24,285 bases of DNA from JALOAT01 sp041687015 (GCA_041687015.1 JAWLCT010000045.1:1-24285); one strand, 5' to 3'. Numbered from the stretch's first letter, positions 7,121 to 17,008 are shown. Program-made: numbers and translations. The notes: generated from the letters alone by a model not told the origin.

Positions 7121-7867
7121 TTAGATGCCGCGGTAGCGCACGCCGGGGTTCAGGCCGAGGTCGGCGCGGATGGCAGTGGTGGCGTAGGTCTTGACGGTCT
7201 GGGCGATCTCGCTGTTGGGATCGTTCAGGTCGCCGAAGATGATCGCCTTGTGGCCATCCTTGTTGCAGGCCTCGACGCAGGCGGGCTGCTGACCTTCGTC
7301 CACGCGGGTGACGCACATCGTGCAGGCTTCCACCGTACCCTTGCCGCGTGGGGCATGGGGACGCTGGTCGGTGACGTCCTCGTGGATGAACGAGCGCGCC
7401 TTGTAGGGGCAGGCCATCATGCAGTAGCGGCAGCCGATGCAGATGTGCTTGTCCACCAGCACGATGCCGTCCGGACGCTTGAACGATGCCCCGGTGGGAC
7501 AAACGTCGGCGCAGGGCGGGTTTTCGCAGTGCTGGCACATCATGGGCAGCGAGTGCACCGAGCCCGTGGCCTTGTTGCGCAGGTCCACCTTGCGGATCCA
7601 CTGTGCGTCCGTCTCGGGACGGCCGTGATCCGTAACACCGTTCCACTCGTGGCAGCCCTTGACGCAGGCGTCGCAACCGCTGCTGCACTTGTTGGTGTCG
7701 ATGAGCATGCCCCAGCGCACCTTGCTGGTGACTGCCTCGTCCGCGGGCTTCGCCTGGGCGACGCCATACAGCATCACACCGGAAGCGAGGGAAACACCCG
7801 CGGCCAGCTTGGCGCTCTGGCTCAGAAACTCACGACGGGCCAAATCCGGATGCTTCTGTTCGCTCAT
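7121..7867 (-). CDS. dsrO: DsrO, periplasmic four-cluster ferredoxin subunit with Tat signal
   Basis: A 248-aa NrfC/TtrB-like iron-sulfur protein. A twin-arginine signal is visible: RREFLSQ at 11-17, followed by a hydrophobic segment to about residue 38 and a probable AQA cleavage site. The mature part has four cysteine groups, including CSSGCDACVKGC, CQHCENPPCADVCP, CIGCRYCMMACP and CTMC with a later CVEAC, enough for four [4Fe-4S] clusters. It is the periplasmic electron carrier between DsrJ and DsrP. Its ATG overlaps the dsrJ stop (ATGA), so the two are translationally coupled. Confidence 0.97.
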   Translation of the reverse strand: MSEQKHPDLARREFLSQSAKLAAGVSLASGVMLYGVAQAKPADEAVTSKVRWGMLIDTNKCSSGCDACVKGCHEWNGVTDHGRPETDAQWIRKVDLRNKATGSVHSLPMMCQHCENPPCADVCPTGASFKRPDGIVLVDKHICIGCRYCMMACPYKARSFIHEDVTDQRPHAPRGKGTVEACTMCVTRVDEGQQPACVEACNKDGHKAIIFGDLNDPNSEIAQTVKTYATTAIRADLGLNPGVRYRGI

Positions 7868-8358
7868 TCTGTTCCACCTGTCTTTTCGCTATCGCCCGCG
7901 AGCTGATTGAGCAGCTCGTTCGCGGGCTGGTGCGCCGCGGCCGCCTGTTGCATCCCGGGGGTGACGATGGGGTGGAATGAGGCGGATTTTTCAGGCTTGG
8001 TCGCGTGACACCCGAAACAGTCGATCTTCACGCCCGCGTACTGATGGCAGCTCACGCAGAAGTGCTGACCCTCGTCTTTGCCGGCCGCGACGTCTTCCTG
8101 CACGGGTGCATGGCACTCGAGGCATTCTTTGAGGCTGTACTTCGTGGTACGGATGCCTTCGTGCATCGTCTTGTCGCGGTGAGCCATGAGGTAATCCATG
8201 TGCTTGCGGCGCATGACATCCGTGTCTTCGACGCACTGGTCACCCTTGGCCTCGGGCAATTGAGGCATCGGCACCCGGCCGCCCCCGGCGGCAAGGGCCG
8301 GTGCTGACATCGTCAGCACCAGCACCGCCGTATGGAGTAGCTTGGTCAACCGGTTCAT
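7864..8358 (-). CDS. dsrJ: DsrJ, periplasmic triheme cytochrome c
   Basis: A 164-aa exported cytochrome. The start is the ATG at 8358, chosen because TAAGGAG precedes it (overlapping the dsrL stop) and it gives a good signal peptide or anchor, MNRLTKLL to ALAA (1-24). Three heme c sites are visible: CLECH (79-83), CVSCH (101-105) and CFGCH (114-118). C42 matches the cysteine that ligates one heme in A. vinosum DsrJ (His/Cys ligation), a hallmark of this protein. It forms the periplasmic part of DsrMKJOP; its substrate is not established. The open frame extends upstream into dsrL, but that part is out-of-frame dsrL sequence. Confidence 0.96.
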   Translation of the reverse strand: MNRLTKLLHTAVLVLTMSAPALAAGGGRVPMPQLPEAKGDQCVEDTDVMRRKHMDYLMAHRDKTMHEGIRTTKYSLKECLECHAPVQEDVAAGKDEGQHFCVSCHQYAGVKIDCFGCHATKPEKSASFHPIVTPGMQQAAAAHQPANELLNQLAGDSEKTGGTE

Positions 8359-8368
8359 TGATGGCTCC

Positions 8369-10354
8369 TTAGTCGCCCATACCCATCTGGATGTAGCCCG
8401 TGGGGCACACGTCGGCGCAGATGTGGCAACCGATGCACTTGGCGTAATCGGTGTACACATAACGGCCGGTGGTTGCATCCTTCCTGGGCGTTTTCAGCAC
8501 GGCATCCTGCGGGCAGAACACCACACAGTTGTCGCACTCGAAGCACATGCCGCAGCTCATGCAACGCTTGGCCTCGGCGACGACTTCCGCCTCTTCCAGG
8601 GGCACCAGACGCTCTTCGAAGTGGCCCAGCACCTGTTCGGCGCTGACTTCCATGTGCTTGCGCTTGTGGCGCGGCGTGAAGGCGAAGTGACCGAGGAACA
8701 GCTCGTCGGCGGCGATGATCTCGTGCGCCGAACGGTCTTCGTAGTTGTGCACCGCGAACTTGTCCGCGGAGGTGCCACGAATACCCAGGTCGATTTCCTT
8801 CGCGAAGCCTTCCGCCTGGACGATTTCGTCCTTGGTGCGGGGCTTGAAGGATTCGGGCTCCAGACCGGCTTCACGCAGCTTGTTCAGCAGGTTGAAGTGG
8901 TGCACGTCGACCTTCGGACGGTTCACCAGCTGCTCGTGCTTCAGGTAGTGATCCACGCTCTCGACGGCGACGGAGGCCTGGCCGATGGCGGTGGTGAGCA
9001 GGTGGGGGCGCACGATGTCGCCGCACACGAAATAGCCGGGCTTGTTCGGCACCTGGTAGTGCTTGTCGGCATCAATCAGGCCGCGGGCGTTCTGGAAGGA
9101 CTCCATGCCCACGAGGTCACCGGTCTGACCGATGGCGGCGACGATGAGGTCGGCCTCGATCACGTACTCACTACCCTCGATGACCTGGGCCTTGTCGTCG
9201 AGCTTGGCGACCTTGAGGCCGGTAGCACGGCCGTCGGCACCCTTGACGACTTCGACGGGGCTCAGCTGGCCGAAGATCTTGACGCCCTCGCGGGTGGCGT
9301 CTTCGATTTCGTGCTGCGCCGCCGGCATCTTCTCGATGGCCGAGCGGGAGATCAGGGTCACGTCGGCGCCCTGACGCTGTGCGCTCAGCGCAACGTCGCT
9401 GGCGGTGTGCCCGAGGATGATGTACTCCGGACGATCCTTCTCGTTCTCGACGGTGATGTTACCGAGACGGCGGGCCACGGAGGCGACGTCGATGGAAGTG
9501 TCACCACCACCGATGACCAGCACCTTGCCGGAGACGTGCTTCAGGCGGCCTTCGTTGAAGGCGGCCAGGAAGGCCACACCGGTGATGCAGTTGACGGCAT
9601 CGGCGCCGGGCACGGGCAGGGCACGGCCGGACTGGGCACCCAGGGCGAAGATGATGGCGTCGTACTGCTTCTCCAGGTCGGCGAGCTGCACGTCCTTGCC
9701 CACCTTCACGCCGCACTTCACTTCCACGCCCATGCCGGCGATACGGTTGATTTCACCGTCGAGCACGTCGCGGGGCATACGGTAGCCGGGGATGCCGTAA
9801 CGCATCATGCCGCCGAGCTGGGGCAGGGCTTCGAAAATGGTCACGCCGTGACCTTTGCGGCGCAGCTGGTAGGCCGCGGCCATGCCGGCGGGACCACCAC
9901 CGATGATGGCGACCTTCTTGCCGGTGTCGGCGCCGGCTTCGAACTGCAGACCGGCCTTCAGGGCCTGGTCACCGATGTACTGCTCGACGGAGTTGATGCC
10001 GACGTGGTCTTCGACCTGGTTACGGTTGCAACCGTCTTCACAGGGCGCCGGGCACACACGACCCATCACGGACGGGAAGGGGTTGGCGTCGGTGGAGCGA
10101 CGGAACGCGTATTCCTGCATGGTCATGCCCTGGGGCGGCTTCTCCATGCCACGCACGATATCCAGCCAGCCGCGGATGTCTTCACCCGAGGGGCAACTGC
10201 CCTGGCAAGGCGGCGTGCGATGCACGTAGGTGGGGCACTTGTGGGTCCAGCCGGCCTGCCAAATCTCTTCGCTCCACGAGCGGCGCTTGTAATCGCCGTC
10301 CTTGTAGCGGCGGAAGGTCAGACTCTTCTTCATTTCGTCGCTGGAAGTCGCCAT
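8369..10354 (-). CDS. dsrL: DsrL, NAD(P)H:acceptor oxidoreductase iron-sulfur flavoprotein
   Basis: A 661-aa cytoplasmic protein related to the small subunit of glutamate synthase. The N-terminal cysteine region (C40, C50, C54; C101, C105, C109) should bind iron-sulfur clusters; the FAD site is GGGPAGMAAA (152-161); a nucleotide site GGGDTSIDVA follows near 286. The C-terminal ferredoxin domain has C598/601/604/607/610/614 and CIGCHICADVCP (640-651). DsrL is essential for oxidation of stored sulfur in A. vinosum and accepts electrons from DsrAB when sulfur is oxidised, reducing NAD(P)+. Length and C-terminal double-cluster domain match the DsrL-1 type. Its presence supports oxidative use of the cluster. 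It follows dsrK by 59 bases with a hairpin between. Confidence 0.97.
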   Translation of the reverse strand: MATSSDEMKKSLTFRRYKDGDYKRRSWSEEIWQAGWTHKCPTYVHRTPPCQGSCPSGEDIRGWLDIVRGMEKPPQGMTMQEYAFRRSTDANPFPSVMGRVCPAPCEDGCNRNQVEDHVGINSVEQYIGDQALKAGLQFEAGADTGKKVAIIGGGPAGMAAAYQLRRKGHGVTIFEALPQLGGMMRYGIPGYRMPRDVLDGEINRIAGMGVEVKCGVKVGKDVQLADLEKQYDAIIFALGAQSGRALPVPGADAVNCITGVAFLAAFNEGRLKHVSGKVLVIGGGDTSIDVASVARRLGNITVENEKDRPEYIILGHTASDVALSAQRQGADVTLISRSAIEKMPAAQHEIEDATREGVKIFGQLSPVEVVKGADGRATGLKVAKLDDKAQVIEGSEYVIEADLIVAAIGQTGDLVGMESFQNARGLIDADKHYQVPNKPGYFVCGDIVRPHLLTTAIGQASVAVESVDHYLKHEQLVNRPKVDVHHFNLLNKLREAGLEPESFKPRTKDEIVQAEGFAKEIDLGIRGTSADKFAVHNYEDRSAHEIIAADELFLGHFAFTPRHKRKHMEVSAEQVLGHFEERLVPLEEAEVVAEAKRCMSCGMCFECDNCVVFCPQDAVLKTPRKDATTGRYVYTDYAKCIGCHICADVCPTGYIQMGMGD

Positions 10355-10387
10355 CTCAAATCTCCTGTGCGTTAAACCTTGTTATGT

Positions 10388-10403
10388 TCCGCCGCGAGGC
10401 GGA
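10388..10403 (-). promoter_or_regulatory. Intercistronic hairpin between dsrK and dsrL
   Basis: TCCGCC and GGCGGA form a 6-bp stem with a tetraloop, ten bases past the dsrK stop. No T-run follows. Probably an mRNA-processing or stabilising element (inference). Confidence 0.45.
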
Positions 10404-10413
10404 TCACCTGTGT

Positions 10414-11973
<1,560 letters not shown>

Positions 11974-12008
11974 GCGATTCTCCTTAGTTCACTGTCCGGC
12001 TCGTGCGA

Positions 12009-12737
12009 TTACTTGTCCAGGCTCGCAGCCCAGGGCGCCAGATGACGACGATCACGCGGGTTGTCGATCTGGTTGCGGGTCGGGCTGAAGAACACACCCG
12101 GCGCATGCAGCAGCTTGCTGATGGGGAACACGATCATCAGCAGGGCAACCAGGAACAGATGGACCAGCAGCGCGGGGTCGCTGGGCAGCGGCTGCGGGTC
12201 GAAATACATCAGGCCGAGGAAGAAGGCCTTGACCGCAATGATGTCGGTGTGCGCCACGAACTTCATCATGAGGCCGCTCGCGCCGATGCCGACCAGCAGG
12301 GCGAGCATCAGGTGATCGGACGGCGAGGTGATGTAGCGGATGCGCTCCACCACGATACGACGGCCCCACAGTGCGAGCAGACCCGCGACCATGGCCAGAC
12401 CACCGTAAATACCGAAGGGTTGAATGGAAGTGAGCAGGAAACCAGGCTCGGCTACGAAATAGCGGCCATGCCGCAGCAGCACGAGGGCGAGGCCCACATG
12501 GAACATCCACCCGAAGATCCAAATCCACTTGTTGGACTTGAACAGACTTTCGAAGAGCACGACCTCGCGGGCCATGCGCAACACCACACCCGACCCGGTA
12601 GTCGGCGCGGGCGTCGTGGGAATCTTGAGCGGAGCGGGCGTCTTGGCGTACTGCATGATCTTCCGGGCAAGCCCGAGAACGAACAGTACCGTCGCCAGGT
12701 AGAAAAGAGCTACGTAAAACGTCGTCAGGAACGACAT
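12009..12737 (-). CDS. dsrM: DsrM, NarI-like membrane cytochrome b subunit
   Basis: A 242-aa membrane protein with about five predicted helices, starting MSFLTTFYVALFYLATVLF. The ATG at 12737 has GAGGG upstream; the ATG at 12773 would add a polar 12-residue tail and is less likely. The family binds heme b through conserved histidines and links DsrK to the quinone pool. Candidate histidines are seen in WMFHVGLALVLLRHG and KLLHAPGVF. It starts 72 bases after dsrC, separated by a GC hairpin, so expression may step down relative to dsrC. Confidence 0.95.
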   Translation of the reverse strand: MSFLTTFYVALFYLATVLFVLGLARKIMQYAKTPAPLKIPTTPAPTTGSGVVLRMAREVVLFESLFKSNKWIWIFGWMFHVGLALVLLRHGRYFVAEPGFLLTSIQPFGIYGGLAMVAGLLALWGRRIVVERIRYITSPSDHLMLALLVGIGASGLMMKFVAHTDIIAVKAFFLGLMYFDPQPLPSDPALLVHLFLVALLMIVFPISKLLHAPGVFFSPTRNQIDNPRDRRHLAPWAASLDK

Positions 12738-12772
12738 TGGACAACGACCCTCTGCTGATGGAGATGCAAGCA

Positions 12773-12796
12773 TCGGGGGGGGATTAGTCCCCCCCG
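12773..12796 (-). promoter_or_regulatory. G/C hairpin between dsrC and dsrM
   Basis: TCGGGGGG and CCCCCCGA form an 8-bp stem with an 8-base loop in the 72-bp dsrC-dsrM gap, directly after the dsrC 3' end. No T-run follows, so a partial terminator or a 3'-end stabiliser of dsrC mRNA is the best reading. Confidence 0.55.
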
Positions 12797-12809
12797 AAAG
12801 CCCAAGGCT

Positions 12810-13142
12810 TTAGATACAGCCGGTCGGCTTCGGCAGGCCGGCGATCTTGCACGCCTGCTTGGCAGGACCGTACGGGAACAGCTCGTACAGGTACTTGCTG
12901 TTGCCCTTCTCGGGCCCAAGCTTCTTGCCGATGGCCTTGGTCAGCACGCGGACCGCCGGGGCGATCTGGTACTCGTTGTAGTACTCGCGCAGGAAGTGGA
13001 TCACTTCCCAGTGAGCGTCGGTCATCTCGACGCCTTCGCTCTTGGCGAGCTCAACGGCCGCAGCCTCATCCCAGTCAGCCAGGTTGAGCAGGTAGCCTTC
13101 TTCGTCGGTCGCAAGGGACTTGCCGTTTACTTCAAGTGCCAT
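12810..13142 (-). CDS. dsrC: DsrC, sulfur-carrier substrate protein of DsrAB
   Basis: A 110-aa protein with the true DsrC C-terminal arm ending KQACKIAGLPKPTGCI. Both redox cysteines are present: C98 and the penultimate C109, 11 residues apart as in A. vinosum DsrC. The arm carries sulfur between DsrEFH and DsrAB and forms an intramolecular trisulfide or disulfide handled by DsrMKJOP. The body has the TusE/DsrC fold signatures LADWDEAAAVELAKSEG and LREYYNEYQIAP. It lies 33 bases after dsrH. Compare the cysteine-less homologue at 18883-19224. Confidence 0.98.
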   Translation of the reverse strand: MALEVNGKSLATDEEGYLLNLADWDEAAAVELAKSEGVEMTDAHWEVIHFLREYYNEYQIAPAVRVLTKAIGKKLGPEKGNSKYLYELFPYGPAKQACKIAGLPKPTGCI

Positions 13143-13175
13143 GACATCTTCTCCTCAGTCAGTTGAATCTCGGTT

Positions 13176-13475
13176 TTACAACCACGCCTGAACCTTGTCG
13201 TTGGCAACGACCAGATCCACAAAGCCGCTGTAATCGACGAGCTTGATACCATCCATGACTTTCCCGCGAATACCGCGGGCCTTCAGATCCGGCTCGAGAG
13301 CACAGATGGTGAAGTCGGCCATCGCCTTCGTCAGCGCCTCGGAAACCGCGGTGTTCTGCATCGCGGCATAGACGCCGTCTTCGATCAGCAGAATGGTGCT
13401 GCCCTTCTGGGCATGGGCCAGACAGCTTTCGAAGGAATTCTTCTCGAAAGGCGACTTGTTAACGGTGTGCAACAT
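13176..13475 (-). CDS. dsrH: DsrH, TusB-like subunit of the DsrEFH sulfurtransferase
   Basis: A 99-aa small protein beginning MLHTVNKSPFEKNSFESCL. C18 corresponds to the conserved cysteine of DsrH/TusB (Cys20 in A. vinosum). DsrEFH forms a cytoplasmic hexamer that passes persulfide sulfur to DsrC. The segment STILLIEDGVYAA is typical of the family. It starts 12 bases after dsrF with the AAGAGG-like ribosome site. Confidence 0.95.
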   Translation of the reverse strand: MLHTVNKSPFEKNSFESCLAHAQKGSTILLIEDGVYAAMQNTAVSEALTKAMADFTICALEPDLKARGIRGKVMDGIKLVDYSGFVDLVVANDKVQAWL

Positions 13476-13487
13476 GCTTTTCCCCTC

Positions 13488-13874
13488 TTAAAAGGTCAGG
13501 ACGACGTCCTGCTCTTCCATCAGGCCGGTGATCTCGTCGCGAGACATCACCTGCACGTCGACGAGCAGGTCTTCTTCCGACAGACCGCGAGCCTCAAGCG
13601 ACTCTTTCTCGACGTAGAGCTTCTCGACGTCGTACATCTCCAGAGCGCGGTAGGTGGGGGAGAAGTTCTTCATGCCAATGTCAGCGGTGTCCTGGCCCTT
13701 GGCGAGCTGGTAAACGCCGTCATCGATGAACACGAGGCTGACATCCTGCTCGAACGCAGCGCCGATGAGCACCACTTCGAGAGATTCCAGCGCATAGACG
13801 GTTCCGTACGGAGCCTTGCGGTTCACGTAGCAGAATCTCTTTACCGCGCCGCCTTCCATCATTTCGTCACTCAT
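13488..13874 (-). CDS. dsrF: DsrF, TusC-like subunit of the DsrEFH sulfurtransferase
   Basis: A 128-aa protein with the DsrE-like fold. KRFCYVNRKAPYGTVYALES near the N-terminus and SLVFIDDGVYQLAKGQ in the middle are TusC/DsrF features. It is mainly a structural partner of DsrE and DsrH. The length fits the family (about 130 aa). It starts 15 bases after dsrE, in the invariant order E-F-H. Confidence 0.95.
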   Translation of the reverse strand: MSDEMMEGGAVKRFCYVNRKAPYGTVYALESLEVVLIGAAFEQDVSLVFIDDGVYQLAKGQDTADIGMKNFSPTYRALEMYDVEKLYVEKESLEARGLSEEDLLVDVQVMSRDEITGLMEEQDVVLTF

Positions 13875-13889
13875 TGCTTAACCCCCTGA

Positions 13890-14282
13890 TCAGTCGCCGA
13901 ACACCACGAGGCGATCAGACTGAATGCCGCCTTCGATCAACTGCCCGAGACCGGAAATCCGGAAGCCGGGAGCGATGTTGTCTGCGTCCTTACCGTTGCG
14001 CTTCGACTCTTCGGCATCGGCGATGCCGCGGCGCTGGGCCGCGGCAACGCAAACAACGAGGTCGATATTGTGCTTGGCAGCAAGGTCGCTCCAACGGTTG
14101 ACGATGTTGCGGTCATCCTGGGGCGGCGTGGTCAGGCGCGTCGCGTTGTTGACGCCGTCGTGGTAGAAGAACACGCGAAAGATCTCGTGTCCCTTCGCCA
14201 GTGCGGCTTCGCAGAACTTATATGCGCTGTCCGACGCCTGGTGAGTGTACGGACCCTCGTTAACCTGGATCGTAAACTTCAT
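13890..14282 (-). CDS. dsrE: DsrE, TusD-like catalytic sulfurtransferase subunit
   Basis: A 130-aa protein. C78 in IDLVVCVAAAQRRG matches the active-site cysteine (Cys78) of A. vinosum DsrE and E. coli TusD, which carries the persulfide that goes to DsrC. N-terminal MKFTIQVNEGPYTHQASDSA is also typical. It starts 21 bases after dsrB. In gammaproteobacteria dsrEFH next to dsrAB indicates sulfur oxidation rather than sulfate reduction. Confidence 0.97.
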   Translation of the reverse strand: MKFTIQVNEGPYTHQASDSAYKFCEAALAKGHEIFRVFFYHDGVNNATRLTTPPQDDRNIVNRWSDLAAKHNIDLVVCVAAAQRRGIADAEESKRNGKDADNIAPGFRISGLGQLIEGGIQSDRLVVFGD

Positions 14283-14303
14283 TGGAACGTCTTACCTCTC
14301 GAC

Positions 14304-15374
14304 TTAGAAGCGGATGTGAGCCGAAGCGTTCAGGTTCACACGACCACCACGCCAGTTGTCGATGTGGTACTTGGTGAACGGCAGGCCGGTCAGTTCGAAG
14401 AAGCGGGGCCAGCCAATACGCTCAACCCAGTCACCGATACGCTCCCAATCCTTCGCGTCTTCCTTGTAGACCTTCAGGATGTTCTTGACGACGGCGGCGA
14501 CTTCCGGCCAACGCGGAGCGTTGTTCGGCAGGCCAGCGGCGACCAGCTTGTGGAACATCGGCTTGGAGCGGGCGTTGGAGTGCTTGCCGCCGACCCAGAT
14601 GGCGAGCTTGGAGTGCTCGGGGTCGTTGATCTGCATCGGGGGGCAGGGCGGGAAGCAGGCGCCACAGCAGACGCACTTCTTCTCGTCGACTTCCAGCGAG
14701 GGCTTGCCGTTGACCATGGCCGGACGGATGGCGGCAACGGGGCAGCGGGCCACGACGGACGGACGCTCGCACACGTTGGCAACCATGTCGTGGTTGATCT
14801 TGGGCGGCTTGGTGTGCTGGATGTTGATGGCGATATCACCCTGGCCGCCGCAGTTGATCTGGCAGCAGGACGTGGTGATGTGCACGCGGTTCGGCATGTC
14901 TTCCTTCACGAACTCGTCGTGAAGCTCGTCCATCAGCGCCTTCACCACGCCGGAGGCGTCGGTGCCGGGGATGTCGCAGTGCAGCCAGCCCTGGGTGTGG
15001 GAGATCATGGTCACCGAGGGGCCGGTGCCGCCGACCGGGAAGCCTTCCTTCAGGAGGGCGTCAATCAGGGGCTGAACCTTGGCTTCGTCGGACACCATGA
15101 ACTCGATGTTGGAGCGCATGGTGAAACGCACGTGACCTTCGGCGAACTGGTCGGCGATGTCAGCCAGCTTGCGGATGGTGTAGACGTCCATCTGGCGCTG
15201 GGTGCCGGCGCGGACGGTCCAAACCTTGTCGCCGCTCTTGGCAACGTGCATCAGCACGCCGGGACGGGGACGCTCGTGGTACTTCCATTGGCCGAAGTTC
15301 TTCTTCAGCACAGGGTGCATGAACGGAAACGGATCCGGCACGCCACTCTCAATCGGCATACGAGGAGCAGACAT
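14304..15374 (-). CDS. dsrB: DsrB, reverse dissimilatory sulfite reductase beta subunit
   Basis: About 356 aa. Two adjacent ATGs exist at 15377 and 15374; GGAGG is five bases before the second, which I chose. Numbering from the first ATG, cysteine groups include C171-C172-QIN-C176, the CP at 212-213 and a ferredoxin domain C235, C238, C241, C245 (CVCCGACFPPCP). DsrB with DsrA forms the alpha2beta2 siroheme enzyme which here oxidises DsrC-bound sulfur to sulfite. The downstream dsrEFH and dsrL and the lack of dsrD indicate the oxidative type. A 98-bp gap with a hairpin separates it from dsrA. Confidence 0.98.
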   Translation of the reverse strand: MSAPRMPIESGVPDPFPFMHPVLKKNFGQWKYHERPRPGVLMHVAKSGDKVWTVRAGTQRQMDVYTIRKLADIADQFAEGHVRFTMRSNIEFMVSDEAKVQPLIDALLKEGFPVGGTGPSVTMISHTQGWLHCDIPGTDASGVVKALMDELHDEFVKEDMPNRVHITTSCCQINCGGQGDIAINIQHTKPPKINHDMVANVCERPSVVARCPVAAIRPAMVNGKPSLEVDEKKCVCCGACFPPCPPMQINDPEHSKLAIWVGGKHSNARSKPMFHKLVAAGLPNNAPRWPEVAAVVKNILKVYKEDAKDWERIGDWVERIGWPRFFELTGLPFTKYHIDNWRGGRVNLNASAHIRF

Positions 15375-15418
15375 CATTACCTCCGATTTCTCTCAAGAAT
15401 TACTGCTTAATTGGTTTT

Positions 15419-15452
15419 GCGGGGCACCCCGGTTGTCCCGGCGATGCCCCGC
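15419..15452 (-). promoter_or_regulatory. Hairpin in the dsrA-dsrB gap
   Basis: GCGGGGCA and TGCCCCGC form an 8-bp GC-rich stem around an 18-base loop that contains further complementary C/G runs. It lies 23 bases past the dsrA stop and 44 bases before dsrB. No T-run follows. Likely an mRNA-processing or stability element (inference). Confidence 0.55.
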
Positions 15453-15475
15453 ATCAGTCGACTCAAGCTTGCCGA

Positions 15476-16741
15476 TTAATTGGCAGCGGCCGCCTTACGC
15501 TCGAACCACTTCTTCGCTTCTTCGTCCCAGCCATCCGTACGGATGTAGGAGTTGGAGCGCGGCTGGTTGATCATGTTGGGATCAACCTCGAGGCCGACGC
15601 CTTCGAGGAAGTTGACCAGGCCGATACGCTCGATCATCTCACCGGTACGCTCGTGTTCCAGGGCGTTCTCGGCGAAGAAGTCGATGGTGTTCTGGGCCAG
15701 CTCGACCAGCTTCTCGTAGTCTTCGTCGTTTTCGAGCTTCATGAAGGGGACCACGACGGTACCCATCAGGTCGCCGATCTTCAGGGTGCGCTTACCACCG
15801 ATCAGGATGGACACGCCCTTGTCGTTGCCCGGGGACAGCGCCTTGGTCATGACGTTGATGCAGTGCATGCAACGGACGCAGTTCTTGTTATCCACGTCCA
15901 GGGTGTCGTCGTCGTTCAGGGACAGCGCGTTGGTGGGGCAGCGGGTGATGACGTTGTCGATCACGTACTTGCGGCCCTTGGCGCCCACGAACGCCTTCAC
16001 CTCAGCCTGGTCGACCTGAATGTCGTCACGCCAGGTGCCGATCACGGACATGTCCGCGCGGTGGATGGAGTTCATGCAGTCATTGGCGCAGCCCGACACC
16101 TTGAACTTGAACTTGTAGGGCAGGGCGGGACGGTGCATGTCGTCCAGGAAGCTGTTCACCAGCTCGCGGTGAATGCGCTGCTCGTTGGCGCAGGAATGCT
16201 CGCAACGGGCGGCGCCCACGCAGGACATGCCGGTACGCACGGCGGGGCCGGCGCCACCGAGGTCGAAGCCCATTTCGTTCATTTCGTCGAAGGCGGGCTG
16301 AACGTTCTCAGTGGTGATGCCCTGGAACATGATGTCGCCGGACTGGCCATGGAAGGCGATCAGACCGGAACCGTACTTCTCCCAGATGTCGCAGAACTTG
16401 CGGAGAGTGGCGGTATCGTAGTGCATGCCGGCGGGCGGCTGGATGCGGAGGGTGTGGAACTCTGCAGCGGCGGGGAACAGGGCCTTATCGTTCTCGTCCT
16501 TCAGCTCGGTGAAGCGGGGGATAACGCCGCCGCCATAACCGATGACACCCACGGTACCACCCTTCCAGTAGCCCTTACGGGTACGGTAGGAGGTCTCGAG
16601 CTGACCCAGCAGGTCCTTCATCATGGGGGCGTATGCCTTACCCTCATCGTTGGCCAGGCGCTTCAGACCGGTAACGAAGCTAGGCCAGGGACCGCTTTCC
16701 AGTTGGTCAAGCAACGGGGTGTCGTGCAATTTGTTCGCCAT
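15476..16741 (-). CDS. dsrA: DsrA, reverse dissimilatory sulfite reductase alpha subunit
   Basis: A 421-aa cytoplasmic enzyme subunit starting MANKLHDTPLLDQLESGPWP, with GGGAG eight bases before the ATG. The siroheme-[4Fe-4S] site cysteines are C174, C180 (CVGAARC), C184, C218 and C222 (GCANDC). A ferredoxin insert has C268, C288, C291 and C294 (CVRCMHC). The TWRDDIQVDQ and SGCANDCMNS segments are diagnostic for DsrA. Length matches the family (about 415-420 aa). It is the first gene of the operon and is preceded by a large regulatory region with a 5' leader hairpin. Oxidative direction is inferred from context, not from this protein alone. Confidence 0.98.
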   Translation of the reverse strand: MANKLHDTPLLDQLESGPWPSFVTGLKRLANDEGKAYAPMMKDLLGQLETSYRTRKGYWKGGTVGVIGYGGGVIPRFTELKDENDKALFPAAAEFHTLRIQPPAGMHYDTATLRKFCDIWEKYGSGLIAFHGQSGDIMFQGITTENVQPAFDEMNEMGFDLGGAGPAVRTGMSCVGAARCEHSCANEQRIHRELVNSFLDDMHRPALPYKFKFKVSGCANDCMNSIHRADMSVIGTWRDDIQVDQAEVKAFVGAKGRKYVIDNVITRCPTNALSLNDDDTLDVDNKNCVRCMHCINVMTKALSPGNDKGVSILIGGKRTLKIGDLMGTVVVPFMKLENDEDYEKLVELAQNTIDFFAENALEHERTGEMIERIGLVNFLEGVGLEVDPNMINQPRSNSYIRTDGWDEEAKKWFERKAAAAN

Positions 16742-16772
16742 TACTCTTTCTCCCGTAGAGATTTGTTGAGTT

Positions 16773-16813
16773 ACGTACCGTCAGATAAGGACTTTTCCTT
16801 GCTGGCGGTACGT
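16773..16813 (-). promoter_or_regulatory. Leader hairpin upstream of dsrA
   Basis: ACGTACCGTCAG and CTGGCGGTACGT are complementary over 12 bp with one imperfect pair. Inside, AAGGA and TCCTT form a second 5-bp stem with a CTTT loop. The structure ends 32 bases before the dsrA ATG, so it lies in the dsrA 5' untranslated region. Confidence 0.6.
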
Positions 16814-16890
16814 GCTGCAGGTCGCCCTGCACACGTCATTTCGCTTGAACAGCACCGTGGAGCACACAGCGCCTCCAATTGGCCAGAAGT

Positions 16891-16904
16891 TTAGGAGTTC
16901 CTAA
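16891..16904. promoter_or_regulatory. Operator-like palindrome 1 (TTAGGA-GT-TCCTAA)
   Basis: A perfect 6-2-6 dyad about 150 bases before dsrA. It shares the form TTARGA-N2-TCYTAA with the palindrome at 17011-17024. A dimeric regulator binding site is suggested. It does not match the NarL heptamer pattern. Confidence 0.55.
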
Positions 16905-17008
16905 TGGGCCAAAGTATCTTTCCAATGGGGGGTGGCTACGTGAAAGGGGGCTATCCTGAATGGGATATGTTAATTCCCCTATCAATCCAGCTAATAAGAC
17001 CATTCCAA

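Noticed and set aside
8359..8478. Longer DsrJ start upstream of 8358
   Set aside because: It would overlap dsrL and hide the signal peptide; TAAGGAG directly precedes the ATG at 8358.
8342..10375. A 677-codon open frame on the plus strand opposite dsrL
   Set aside because: It is antisense to a clear, motif-rich dsrL, has low-complexity His/Val/Gly/Asp-rich content and no domain signature; high GC and codon bias of dsrL explain it.
14070..15410. Long plus-strand open frame opposite dsrB and dsrE
   Set aside because: Antisense to well-supported genes with the same biased composition; no family features. The same reasoning applies to the long plus-strand frames at 5839-7194, 10489-12045 and 15653-16894.
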